Program-made: the position numbers and the translations under genes
Shown: in pieces, positions 9,937 through 21,561 of the stretch
Position numbering within the stretch: position 1 is the first letter of the stretch
How the letters are laid out: each line of letters begins with the position of its first letter
From: Asterella californica
Taxonomy: Eukaryota; Streptophyta; Marchantiopsida; Marchantiales; Aytoniaceae
NCBI GenBank assembly: GCA_036924285.1
Contig: JAYKYS010000001.1
Coordinates: 35,029,501-35,093,500, forward strand
DNA length: 64,000 nt
Direction: 5' to 3'
The notes under the pieces: generated by a model
The model's database searches: none
Told to the model about the DNA's origin: nothing
What the model saw: the letters and a program-made list of their open reading frames with translations, nothing else

Positions 9937-10585
9937 CGGAAGGGTACCGACAATGCTTGCAACCTATCCTGTATATCCGAGGGTTGACAGTGCGGCAGAT
10001 GCAGCTCAAGTACTTGTTTCGATACACAGAAACCACAACAGGCTTCAGGTACTCACTGTGGCCGTCACGAATGTACTTGGGATAAGAAAAAACGTTTCCC
10101 TTTCTATCCCTCAGAACTAACCACAAATCTATCGACTCCACGTAGAAGAAGGGACCAATCATACACTGCAAACACTCGATAGCGCCGGAAAAAGCATAAG
10201 AAATTTGAACATAATCAGAAGCAGGCAAAAGGAACTCGGGTGGCTTCAAGCAAAAACGGAAATCTATGTAAATGTAATTCTGCGTAAGGTACAGGTCGTG
10301 CTCTGAAAACGAAACATAAGGCGTACACAGCAAGGAAAAAGGAGAAGAATTTGAAGGAACAGCAAACTGATCGACTTGACATTTGTAACCTTCCATACCA
10401 TGGTTACAACAAAGTTGTAGAGAATCCAAGACAGAAGCATGGTGCGGAGACGCAGGGGACAACTCGGACGATGGTGGTGTCGAGGGAACAAGCAAAGGAC
10501 TAGACGGAATACTAGCGTCGGACGAGAGATGAGGAGAGGCTACTGTGTCATCATCGGTCCCATTCGACACAGATTCGGTGACCAT
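9851..10585 (-). CDS. Replitron ORF1, N-terminal domain with CxC/CxxC cluster
   Basis: The first true ATG is at 10585 (the frame extends to a TTG at 10648, preceded by a stop), giving about 244 residues. The N-terminal third is Ser/Pro-rich and probably disordered. The second half is a folded region conserved in the copy at 35032-35663: aromatic strands (YIYIDFRF, DYVQISYAF), then FFY-x-x-SIDLWLVLRDR, FSYPKYIRDGHSEYLK, and a CIC...GCKHC cysteine cluster that could bind zinc. Published Replitron transposases carry an additional domain proposed to bind oligonucleotides, and this is the likely counterpart. It ends 86 bp inside the HUH ORF in another frame. It could be translated separately, fused by frameshifting, or joined by splicing, although no intron of plausible length is obvious. 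Confidence 0.6.
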   Translation of the reverse strand: MVTESVSNGTDDDTVASPHLSSDASIPSSPLLVPSTPPSSELSPASPHHASVLDSLQLCCNHGMEGYKCQVDQFAVPSNSSPFSLLCTPYVSFSEHDLYLTQNYIYIDFRFCLKPPEFLLPASDYVQISYAFSGAIECLQCMIGPFFYVESIDLWLVLRDRKGNVFSYPKYIRDGHSEYLKPVVVSVYRNKYLSCICRTVNPRIYRIGCKHCRYPSDANAAGSSREASSELSECSSEGGGNEKS

Positions 10586-11430
10586 CGACGATAAAGAAAG
10601 AGAAGTGGGAAGAGAAGTACCAGGGCTGAACCGAGACGAAGAAAGCAATTAGAAATCGAAATTCTTCGACGAACAATGTGGACGTGCATGCGGACGGTAC
10701 CCTGGAAAGATTCGTCATCTTGGAGCGAGACGATGTAAACCCGAACGTCGCCAGGTACGTCCCGTGCGCACAACCGCGAGGTAACGAGAAGCAAACCGAA
10801 CTCGAGCACCGTCCGATACAACAAACCGCGCAAGCATCGAGGCAGCAGATTGAAATGACAGTCCTTCTCCACTCACAATCATGCTGCCAATTTGTCCAAG
10901 ACGAAAACGCCAAACCTGAAGCACAATTTCTCGATTGCCCGGTTCTCCTTTGAAAGAGAACCGTGCAAACGAGGAAATGAATTAGCGACAAAGACGACCA
11001 GCAAACTGACGACCAGCAAAGTAGAAAGAACATCGTCCACGACGACACCAATCCGCGAGAAGGAGAAAATCGAAGAATGTCCCAGCCCGATCCGCGTGAG
11101 AACGAACGAGAGAAGAACGCCGCGAGCAACGAGCACCGACGACGAGACAATGAGAAGCACGACAAGAAGTCAATGCCCCCGACGAATGCCGTGCGAACCG
11201 AACGTGAGATACGACTAGGAGCAATCCCGCGGGAGAGGACGACAACGACACGGCACGGAGCGTGAGATACGAATGCCGTCAATTCTGCAGCCCAGCCGTC
11301 CTCCGCCTCATTGCAGCGTCCTGCACGCGTCGTCCGCGCCTGTGCATGGCCCGAACTCAAATTTGAATTACTCCCTGTGTCTTAACACATAAACTCGTAG
11401 CCCCACAGCAGCCGAAATAAAAGGCGTTCC

Positions 11431-11457
11431 TTAGCCGCCGCTAAAGAAGGCGGCTAA
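11431..11457. other. Hairpin, perfect 9 bp GC-rich stem, 9 nt loop
   Basis: TTAGCCGCC (11431-11439) and GGCGGCTAA (11449-11457) are exact reverse complements around the loop GCTAAAGAA. It lies upstream of the Replitron ORFs. CRESS-type Rep origins are stem-loops with a nonanucleotide loop, so this is a candidate 5' recognition site, although the loop sequence itself does not match the viral consensus. Confidence 0.5.
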
Positions 11458-11907
11458 TTCGAAGCGGAAAATTACGCGTCCAAAGCCCCCGGCAGCCAAC
11501 TGCCATTCAAGAAAACTCCGAACGGTCCCTGCTCTATGCCGTTACGCTGCAAAACCAAGTTGGGGATGCTTATTTACTTCTCTTCACTCGGTACTTTTTT
11601 TTCTCTTTGTTCTCCTTGTTTGCTATTCATTACTTCGCGTTTTTCCCAAATACGCTCTTTATTACAAACCTAATGCGTGAAAGACTTGGAGATCAACCCG
11701 CCGTAACGGTAGTTAGTGAGGAAAGTCTAATACCAACCGACTTTGTCGTATATCTTCAACTGGTGCTAATAACACATATATACCATGACGTAGAAAAGAA
11801 GATACAGTGTGTGAATGTAGAGTTAGTGTGAACCAACTCATGGCCATAGAGTTGCAAATCGAGAAAAATATGAAAGAAATAAAAAGAGGAGATAGAACTC
11901 TTGGAGA

Positions 11908-12021
11908 GGGTTAACGCCATCTCTAAATGTGTAGGGAGATAAGGTTACAAGAGTTTGGAGGACCGGGTTAATGCCATCTCTAAATGTGCAGGGAGATAAG
12001 GTTACAAGAGTTTGGAGGACC
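11908..12021. repeat. Tandem duplication, 57 bp x 2
   Basis: A unit beginning GGGTTAACGCCATCTCTAAA at 11908 is repeated from 11965 with two or three substitutions and ends at GAGGACCG. It has the look of a recent local duplication. Confidence 0.8.
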
Positions 12022-15000
12022 GAAGGTCACGCACACGTAGCTAGGGCTGTGACCCCAGCTAGTCTTGTAGTGACACACCAAGTTCCAGCTCGCCTTGGGT
12101 TCGACTTCCACAGCCGGCAGGAGTCGATTCACTCTAACTGCACCCGATCGCGTGCATGGTATAACCTCACGCGAGTCTCAAAATAGCGTTAATAAAAAGT
12201 TAATGTTGCGAAGCGTAAGGCGAAACTAAAGTTACAGTAACTTAAAGAGCTCGATAATCGAGACCTAGAGATTCAGATTTGTCCAAATTTGCACCAGAAA
12301 TGACCAACTTATTTGTTTAAAGTCAGGGCTTCAGAACGTATCACGTTCGCTTTGGATCAAATCGCAGAATGAACAGTTAGTTACTGACAGCACATGAAAA
12401 AGGGGCGGCAGCAGGCTACAGGTTGATTCGTCAAAGAAGAGATACTCCAGTTAGATATACCGTAACGGACAGTCCGCTTTGGTTTGTTTCACATCGTTTG
12501 CTGGTCCAAACATTAGGGTTGCAAAAGGTGCGTTCCCTTTAGTTTTTTTTTCAGGAGAAAGTGTCAGGCACAAAGTATCGTATACGGGACTTTCATGGTA
12601 TATTTATCTCACCTTACATCCTGAGCCGTCAGGTAACTTTTGAAGTTTTCTACTCTGGCAAGGACCAGAAACCCTGATCGACTCAATAGAACAGACGTGA
12701 TGGCTATGTATGACGAGACTCACTTGTTAATACTACAATGGCGCTCTTTTCCGTCTTCCTCGCACCTGTCGTAAAGACTAATACGATTATTCTGCAGCTT
12801 CAAATACTGTTTGTGCTGAATGAATCATTCTTCTATTGAATCATCATGTACAAATTTCCTAATCACCTGGTCCAAGATTCACACGCGGTCTCCTTAAACA
12901 ACAACCACTAGCGTGGATGAGTTCTATTAAGCATAATCCCTAACTAACTCTTCAAGCCTTCGATCGGGTGAAAGAATCTGGGTAACTTTGGTAAGCATTG
13001 TGTCTCCAGACCCAAGTACTTAATGGGCTGAGTCCAGCTCCTTAGATAAATATACTATTCCATATTGATTGTGTTCGAGACTCATTACAAGTGCTCACGT
13101 TTAGTTGGAGTTGGGGTCTCTAGGGCTATATATAGGAACGAGGATGTTCAGTCCAACGCGTTGAGTTTGGAGCGTGGTGGTTAGTAAAAGACAATCTTGC
13201 AGCTATTTGCGAGAAAATCTCAAAGCAATTTTTGTTGTCATGACCAAGACAAATTTGTGACGGCCTCAGCGCTATGACCCGCTGCAGCTGGACTGTCCAC
13301 TACGGCACCTCTAAGAAATCAGCTAACCACGTCATAGTGCTGAGCCAAATATGGTCCCAACCCACATCAAAACCATGATAGTGTACAACTGTTTACCATC
13401 TTTCTTCAAGATATGTTTGAAAGTCTACGTTGTCTTTCATACAGTATAAAGATCTTCCATTTCCAGGACTGACGCGCGACACAAGAGACATATCTTCGGG
13501 ACTCCGAGGGACAGTCCTCTGGGAATTATCGTAGTTAAATACTCGAGGTTAGTCATACAGTAGAGCACGAGCCATTACTGGAGAAAAAGCTGCAGTGAAT
13601 ATACCGTATAAGAATATTAGAGGAAAAGGAGTGCAGTTGAACGAGAGTTAGTTCATGATATATTCCAAGTTTCAGAATCTACATATTTACAGTTTCAGAA
13701 TCGTAATTCTTGGACGTCTAACGTGATTAGGCCCCTCATTCTTACCTTATACGCTCTATACTTCTGGGCCTGCTGGCTGGGTGGTGATAAGCCGGCAGTA
13801 TCTGCGTTCACTGAACCTGTCGAGGATAATCCTTCACAAAGTGTTAGACTTACCCTGAGTTAGGATCCGCTGACGAGAGTTTTTTCTCCGTGGACGAACG
13901 TGATTGCAGTGAGCAAGATACGGGATCCAGGGAGTAAGCAAGCTGGAGAGGAACTGTGGCGGCCGTGAGAATAATATCTACAGGAGGAGCTGCAATAATG
14001 AATACTGAAGTTGCTGTTACTAAAGAAGCAGATGGTTCAAGTCTGTGCTAATAGTTGATGGGGAAGACCAACTCGAGACTCGAGAGCCGTCTCGAAGAAT
14101 CATAAGAGGACAATAATGCAGCGAAGTTCGTCGTCACATGGTAATATTTAAGCTTTTGACATATCGGCCCCGGCAGCCACAGATTTCAAGAAAAGCTGCT
14201 GCTTCTTCCGTCGAAATGGTTTATAGCACCGTGGACTCGCTGGGGCTTCTCTCGACCTCACCCCGCCAGTCTATTCCCTTCTCGGGACTCGACTCTCTCT
14301 GTCTGCGTCTGTCTCGTATCTTACTCCAAAGCTTCCTTTGATCGCAACTGGTCTGGCGGCAGACATCGAAGTTTTGGTGCACGCTGGATTGTAGCGATCG
14401 TCGTGGTCTGGGGACGAGATCCAGACTTGGGACCATTGATGACAGCACACGCGACATCTGTGGCAAAACTGACTACTGTAGTTCGGTACGGATGATGTGG
14501 GTCTGGAACAAAATATTGATCGTCAACAAATCTGGAATGAGGGCGGTGGACTTCGCCACCCGATGGAGATACTGTCACCAATTGCTCGTTGCTCGAGGGA
14601 TGCTGTAGACAGATAACCACTTGGAGCGTCGTACTGAAGCGTCGTCTGAAATATTGTACTCTCTACTCCACCATATTTTTCCACAAGCTGTACTGCAGGT
14701 ACGTCAAGCCGAGCGTCTGGCCCTCACATTCTGTATTTCGCTATTCTCTCTCTGTGGTGATTATTTATCCCTTCTTCTGTAGCGTGAAAAGTTCTTAGGT
14801 GAGCAAGGTGCTCCAACTCGGTTGGTGTTGCCGAGATTATACTTTCTCTCTTTCGCTCTCGCTCTTGCTTTCTTAAGCTTGTGAACAGCAGACTGACACG
14901 GTCACCGTTGCCAGCTGATACCTGGTTCGCCGTTGTCACTTGTCGCAGAGCTTAAAATAGGTGCAACCGTCTCGGAAAGAAATTAGGATAATGCGTGTCA

Positions 15001-18000
15001 ACTCCACGTGCAAGATCGTATACTCACAGAGCGGAAATACACAGTATCTCTGTCGAGGAGTGCAGCAGCAAGATTGACTGCCTGCTTCTTCTTATAAGTA
15101 CATGAGGGCGATGCTGGATTCACATGTAGGGAGGCCGTTTAGTTGTGAGGGCGGGTAAACTGTCGTACCTGCCTGTAAACTGCCGAGTTTGAGGGTTGTT
15201 GGAATTGGGACCGGATGGTAGCCACATCAGTCCCTCTCGATAGAACGAAACTGTTAAGAGGCCTCCCTTTGGGGCGTAACATGATATCTTTCTCAACGTA
15301 AGAAGAAGCTTCAGCTTGCAGCGGTCAAGGAACCGTGCGAAGTCCGATACAGAGTTTGAGGGTTGTCGGTTGGTCAGTCATTGGCCAGACTGTATATTAA
15401 GACTAACATTTCGGGACCTTACTACCAGATCTTGTCCAAAATCGAGTCTGGAGACGCTCACCGGTGAACTCAAACCGCCGGTCTTATGTTTCAGTCTCGT
15501 ACTCGATATGTTGTCAGAGCTGGATAATACCATCTTCGACTTCCCGTTTCTCAAATCCCCAGTTTTCAGCCTGTCGAGGCTAAACAATGCCATCCTTCTC
15601 TTTCTCTCCAGTCCACAATCACCAGGCAGTCGTTGATGTTTCCACATATCAGCGCTAGCGTAATATCAGTTCTCGTAGCGTCGTTAATCCCTCACGTTCT
15701 TTAGGCAGCTCGTCGGCATACTGGAAAGCGCTTCAGAACATTCATCTATTTTCTTCCTGTAGTGGGTGGGACTTTGCTGAATGAATGTATCGCATATTGC
15801 ACATTCCGAGACTTCCGTCGTTCCTCTTGGCCTGTGAAGCGCGAAGAGGAACGACATATATAGTATCGTTCAACACTCCATCATCCAAGAAAACAAACTG
15901 AATGTTGCTGTCCAAAATGTGTTTATGTCTTCAAGTATGCAGTCTGACTACTAATTAAGAACTGTATCCATAAGCGGACAGCTGAAAGTAACAGTAAGCG
16001 CGTAGATCGTTCTCGTGGGCTTTTGGGCTGGGGATTCTTAGTCATACGAGCAGCCTACATTTAAATACTTAAATAAGAAAGTCCGGAACGTCACTCATGA
16101 TCATTATCCCCTACGTACGATGATCTACTTTGAGCATTGTTTTCAGTCGCTTCTTGCTTAGAAATCTGGTTGAGATCGGGGCTCGAGAATGGCCTTAGGA
16201 CATGGACGGCCAGCCCGTGCAAAGTGGGGGCGAGGTCACTTGATCAGCTAGGTAGTCGTTAAGTATTTCGTTTGGGCACTCACTCCCTCCTCTCCTCTCT
16301 GTGACGGTTGACTTAGCTGCGACGGAATCTGATCACAAGGTAATTATAAGCAAGCACTCATCACTCACTCAGACACTCTCTCTCTCTCTCTAAGGGTTGA
16401 TCATGAGTTAGTTGCGACTGAATCTGAACACTGCTTGTCGAGGAAGACCAGCTCGGTCGTTCGATCTGATTAAATGGGAAGAAGTCAATGGAGTATCTTC
16501 TTCTTCCAAATCCACGTTCTTCTTTCTTGTTTCATGTGCCCTTGACATTGTCGCTGTCAAGGGGTGCGCGCGGTGGTGACTACAGAGCTCCAGTGCCGGC
16601 TGCAAAGGCGGGCGGCGAGGGTAAGTACATGCATATGTAGCTGCTGCTACAGTTGTCCATGGTCGGGCTTACTGTTGTGCTGTTATCAGTCCGTGCTTGC
16701 TTGCTTCCTCCTTTCCTAGATTAGATAGGCCGACGAACGGATGAACTAATCAGTCTGTCAGCAGATAGCTTGAATTGAAAGCATGTTAAGTCCTTTCGTG
16801 CTGGGGAAATCCATGACAGAACAGAAGACTGACAAAATCTGTTACAGCCCCGAACGAATGAGTTCTGTAGTCGTGTTTGTTCTTGAATGAGTGTGCCACT
16901 TGTCTCGGGAAGCACAACCAGAACTGGCCAAGAGTGAAACTTTCCACGTCCCGGGGCCCGGGGCCCGCAGGCGAGCATCGACTCTCGCCTCGAGGAGCAA
17001 GAGAGGAAGATGGAGTTCAGTGGGGTGGGGTACGTAGGGTATGGTGGATGGAGGGAGGGAGAAGCTAGGAGCGAATGTAGGGACCTGTTGGCCTATTTCC
17101 CCTTACCTCCGGGTCCATCTGCGCAGTTTTGTTCTCGATCATTGATTGATTTCAAAACTTCAGCCTTCGGGCCGCCCCCGATGCATGAATTGTATGCGCA
17201 CTCACTTTTATCCCCTCTATGACGGCCACCGCCGGTGGAGGAGCTCGAGGTAGCGGCAATCTCGATTTCCTGTTCCGTACTTCCTAGACTCTTCTCATGA
17301 GTACAGTTCAGAGAATGTTCAGCTTCGCGGAGTTTCAGGGTCAGTATTTCAAGATAGGATACGGTGATGAGAGTCTAGTAAAAGCGACAAGCTTGGAGTT
17401 TGCCGGCTGGTCGGCTAGCTCGTCTTCTCTCCTCATCCGAGCATTAGATTTTATGGAGCGGGAGGACAGAAGTATGAGATCGTCCCGTTAGGATATTCTC
17501 GTAGTTAAACAACCGCAGCTGAATCTGCATCAGGTCGTGCACCATGGAGGCTGTGGTTTTCTCAGAGGGTATGGAGCGAAGGATATTATTCGATAGAGAT
17601 CATACGAGACCAGTAGCAGGAGCAACAGAAGAGCCGATTTCTCGACAATTATATGATGAAGACTTTCCAGGTACATGTTAGTAGCTGACTGTACTTTAGA
17701 TGACGCGTCACTCGAGGTATTACTCTGATTTCAATCGCTGCTTTAGTTGATCGCTGAGTCGTCAAGGAGATATGGTGGTCCCTGGAACTCTAGACTTTTC
17801 ACAGATATGTTATGCTCTAGTGTCCTCAGTTACTCAGATACTATGGGGGTAGGAGGTCAGAAACGAAAGCTATTGCAGCTTTCATTTTCTCAGTCAGTAG
17901 AGTACTGACTGCTGCTGCTTAGTAGTTAGACAGAACGTCTTACCACGGCTGCAGTTCTCGTCGACTGTCAGCCAGTGCGCAAGAAATAATCTGGGAAGAC

Positions 18001-18907
18001 AGACGAGAGTGTGGTGCATCTGTGAAGTTTCTGGTCATAACTGCTGGGTTTTCGCTGATGTCCATTCCTTACATGAGTATACACGCAAAACAGACCAGGA
18101 CGGGAAACCCTGAATGTACTTTCAGCGACTCCATGAGCTATGGGCCGAACTCCCGTCGAACAGTTTGTCTCAGTTTTCTTCACTCGTTGTCGAGTTATGT
18201 CGACTTCTAGGCACTTCGAATGGATCGGTTTTGGTTGAGGCAAAGTTGGTTGCTGGTGAACGTAAGCCTTTATGCCTTCTGATGTTCCATCCAGAATTTG
18301 ACTCACAACAACATCTGCAAACCTGTATGCATTCCGGCTTTTACGCGGCAGTCTATTACGTCAGAATATAACACTTGGTATTTTACGTGTCGGACTCCTG
18401 TGTAGGAGGTGACTGACTATCTGGTAGCTGCAGGCTTGAAAAGATTTCGGCATCGTAGGTCAGTTGAATCGGGGGGTGCTTTACTGCTCTGTCTAAGCAG
18501 TGACAGCATGCAGTTAGCAATATGTAAGAGGACTATTATGTCAGTCAAGCTCCAGACTTCCGGCAAGGTTCTAGTAGTCGGAGCAGACGGCGATTGAAAT
18601 AGAAATGGAGACCAAACGGAATCGTACCAATAGGTCCAAGGATATTTGAACCTTTGACGTCCCTGGTCGTATCTGTGTTATACACATTGTGCCAAATCTT
18701 TCAGTTTACTTGACCGATACTGGTTCGATTATCTGATCTTATCCAGAAACTAAACCTCGAGTCTTCGTCCCTTAATTAGTTCAGTGATAAGAAACTTTGG
18801 CCAAGCTTCGCTGCAATGTTTGAGATACTCTAGAGTATTCTGTCTGTAGCTTTGGTCTGCAAGTTTGGTCAAAACTAACACTCAAATCCCTGCTTGTGTG
18901 TTCAGAT
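12022..18907. other. Long non-coding stretch upstream of the NSP1-type gene
   Basis: Nearly 7 kb holds only short frames without recognisable domains. A clear TATATATA box at 13127-13134 with GC-richer text downstream could mark a promoter. A CT-rich run lies at 16373-16392. A pyrimidine-rich acceptor-like TGTGTTCAG ends at 18907, just before the GRAS coding region, so part of this stretch could be 5'UTR exons and introns of that gene. RNA data would be needed to say. Confidence 0.4.
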
Positions 18908-18986
18908 ATTCATCTGCCCGTCGTACGTAATTCTGAGCTGGCTCAAACTCAACAGGAGAGAAGACCCAATAGATCCGAATTCCGAT
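18908..18986 (+). promoter_or_regulatory. Probable 5'UTR end of the NSP1-type gene
   Basis: An open frame extends upstream of ATG 18987 to a TTG at 18894 with no other ATG. A pyrimidine-rich TGTGTTCAG acceptor ends at 18907, which suggests that a 5'UTR intron is removed just before this segment. Confidence 0.4.
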
Positions 18987-21561
18987 ATGGTTGATTCTAA
19001 CACAAAAGGTCCCGGGGAACAAGACCTGGAAAAGACGCTGCTCTATGTTCGATTAAATGGAGGGAATGGGCAAGATCACGGAAATACTTGTGATACACAT
19101 GTAGTGGCGGAGCATGAAAATCTCTTGTCCTTGGAGAACAGCGGCTTATACACACAGCAGTGGTATGCCAGCACCCTAGAAAGGGAGCAACCGTCACCAG
19201 CTTTGCCGGTGATCATAGAGGGATCCTCCATCTTAGAGGATGACCTCTGGAATGACCTGTTGCTCCAACAAACTCATGCGGCTGACAACGAGAGGGATGT
19301 GGAAATGCGCAACGAAGTGAATCTTTTGGCGGTTCAGAGATCTGAATCATCCATGAATTGCAGCCTTTCGTTGGTGCTGGACGGAATGGATGCACTAGCT
19401 CAGAGAAGCCATGAAAGTCTCAGTAATCTGGATCATGCATCTACGGAGTATGTTCCGTCACCAACATCCAAATCTGCTAGCTGGCCTCAGGATATTGAAT
19501 CGGAGAGGGAACCTAAGAGGTTGAAATCTGATAGCACTTGTGAAGTATCTCCCAGTGAGATGATTCGAATTCCAAGCACAGGTTCAGATGCGGGTCTAGC
19601 ACTGTTACCTTTGGAGTTGATAGACCTTGATGGTCCTGACAATACAGGAACTGACTTTCAAGGTCGTGATGGACTGGAACCTTCCAACTTGACGTCTTCA
19701 AACAGGCGGGGGGTTCCTATGGAAACGGAGGGACAAACCCTCAGCACATCAAGTCCAGAAACGACAAGTGCTGACTCTCAGAAATCAAATCCTGAATCAA
19801 GAAGCGCCGGAAGTGTCAGTAAGAATTTACCTGGATCGTTTGGAGTGGCAAAGTCTCCCATGGGAAACCTTTCACACGGTCAGGAGCCGGGAAAAAAGCA
19901 TAAAGTTAGTACGAATGTTTTTCAGCCTTTGCCAGCCAGTGGAGTGGGTCATCGTCTTTCATTGCCTTCTTTGTCTGTACCCAGAAGTACAGTGGTTGGT
20001 GGTCGCTCCGGAAATGCTCATTTGATGGAAAGGAATGTGGGAGGGCGACTTACCGCGAATGGAGGAGCTCACAACGACTCCAGCTTACCCAGAGAATCAC
20101 GATGGGCAGAGCAACTTCTCTTGGATTGCGCCATAGCTATCTCATCCAAGAACTTCGTGAGGACCCAACATCTCATGTGGGTTCTGAATGATCTAAGCAA
20201 CCTCACTGGTACAATTTAATTCCTTGTCAACTCTGTTGTTTTCGCTTGGCATTCTTGTGGTCGTTCTGTGTCACATGGTGGTGAATCCGCTCATCCAGTG
20301 AAAATACTTCTCAAGCTGTCATAATAGCTTCGTAGTCAACTCATCACGTAGCCAATATTCACTAGAACTCAGCGTTTGCAGACCAACACGGGTGCATGAG
20401 CATCTATTTCCTTATCTACATGACCGTGAAGCATATCCCAGAATTGGGATCTGACATTTACCTACTGTCTTTTGAACAGGGGATGCGAACCAGAGACTTG
20501 CAGCGCACGGGCTGAAAGCTCTTTTCTGCAGGATTAGTGGAACTGGTGAAGCGGCTGTGACCAATTCCTTAGTTGGGCAAGTGAATGCTGGTCCAAAACT
20601 AGTTCACCGAGCTCTCCTGAAATTTCATGATGTGAATCCATGGCACCAAATGGTTTACACGGTGGCTAATTCAGTTATGCTAGAATGTTTTGAAGGAGAG
20701 GAGAAAGTTCACGTGATTGACATAGGAGTCAGTCAAGGCACTCAGTGGCCTACCTTCATTGAAGCACTGGCCACGCGTGCTTCAGGTCCACCTTCTCTGC
20801 TGAGACTGACAGTGGTAAAAGAGGAAGAAGGAGTCGGCATTTCTGCCTTTCCACTGGGCCCTTCATCCACGGACTTCATGGCCCGCTTAGAGCGGTTCGC
20901 TAAACTCATGGGTATCAACATCGCACTTGGCACTGTCGTGAGCTCACTCGAAGGGCTGACTCGAGAGAAGTTGGGAATCAGAGAAGGGGAAGCTTTGGCT
21001 ATTTGCACCCAGTTTCGCCTACACAGACTTCCAGAAACAGCTGGGAAGGAGGAGCTGCGGGGTTTGTCTCCAAGAGACTCCTTCCTCCAGTTTCTGCATA
21101 GTTTGAAGCCCAAAGTACTCATTCTGAGTGAGAACGATGCAGACCATCTTGCAGGCGATTTCCTCACCCGGTTTCGACCAGTTGTGGACTACTTTTGGAA
21201 ATTCCTAGACTCCACGAGCTTCTCCTTCCACGGGAAACATTGTGAGGAGAGGCAGATTATAGAATTTGAAGAAGCCACGACCCTGATAAACAACGTGGCG
21301 TGTGAGGGAGACCAGAGGATAGAACGAAACGAATCACATGTGGGATGGACGCAGCGAATGAGAAGCTCTGGATTTCTGCCGGTCCTGCCTAAGGAGGAGA
21401 TTCTGGATAATATAAGGGGCCTGATCAGGAAGTATGATGCCAACTGGGAATACGCAGTTGATACAGACTGCGTGGTCCTCTTGTGGAAGCAGCAGCCAGT
21501 TACTTTCTGTTCTGTTTGGAAACCGGCTCTATCTATGCACATCAGTGGAGACGATGTTTGA
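18987..21561 (+). CDS. NSP1: GRAS transcription regulator, NSP1 type (2 exons)
   Basis: Coding exons are 18987-20208 and 20480-21561. The GT donor after CACTG and the AG acceptor before GGGATGCG join in frame at an L-T-G-D-A-N segment, giving about 767 residues from the first in-frame ATG (18987). The GRAS domain occupies roughly residues 370-755: LHR I opens RWAEQLLLDCAIAI, the VHIID motif reads VHVIDIGVSQGTQWP near 484, a PFYRE-like KFLDS segment follows, and the SAW end has W-T-Q-R, NWEY and FCSVWKP. The QLLLDCAIAI, GDANQRLAAHGL and GVSQGTQWPTF signatures are those of NODULATION SIGNALING PATHWAY 1 and not of SHR, SCR or DELLA. In land plants NSP1 works with NSP2 in the nucleus to drive strigolactone-synthesis and symbiosis genes. 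The long N-terminus is Ser-rich and acidic, with basic KRLK and KKHK patches that could be nuclear signals. Flowering-plant NSP1 genes are usually intronless, so the intron is notable. All domain parts look intact. Confidence 0.85.
20209..20479 (+). other. Intron within NSP1-type GRAS domain (271 bp)
   Basis: Donor GTACAA after codon position 1 of the Gly in L-T-G-D, acceptor TTTTGAACAG. In-frame stops occur at once on reading through (TAA at 20218-20220), while joining restores the conserved G-D-A-N-Q-R-L block of LHR I. Confidence 0.85.

Larger units (their letters stand above)
8600..11460 (-). mobile_element. Replitron-like HUH transposon, copy 1 (approximate limits)
   Basis: Two overlapping minus-strand ORFs encode an N-terminal domain protein and a Rep-type HUH endonuclease. 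Hairpin-bearing direct repeats lie 220-390 bp downstream of the second stop codon, and another perfect hairpin lies about 850 bp upstream of the first start. Replitrons are eukaryotic transposons with a single-tyrosine (Y1) Rep endonuclease, reported at high copy number in non-seed plants and carrying short direct repeats at or near their ends. A divergent second copy at 34300-36560 has the same gene order, which supports a mobile family. Exact termini are unknown, and the limits given simply enclose the hairpins. Confidence 0.7.

Noticed and set aside
10551..11360. 269-codon frame upstream of the Replitron ORFs
   Set aside because: Composition is Ser/Arg/Leu/Val-biased without motifs, several frames on both strands are equally open here, and the conserved protein lies in another frame. 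It is most likely a side effect of base composition.
8600..11460. Helitron or integrated geminivirus-like sequence
   Set aside because: There is no helicase domain and only one catalytic Tyr, and ORF1 plus the C-terminal core do not look like plant virus Rep. The Replitron interpretation fits better.
18894..18986. Upstream extension of the NSP1-type frame
   Set aside because: It starts at TTG with no ATG and crosses a probable splice acceptor, so ATG 18987 was chosen.
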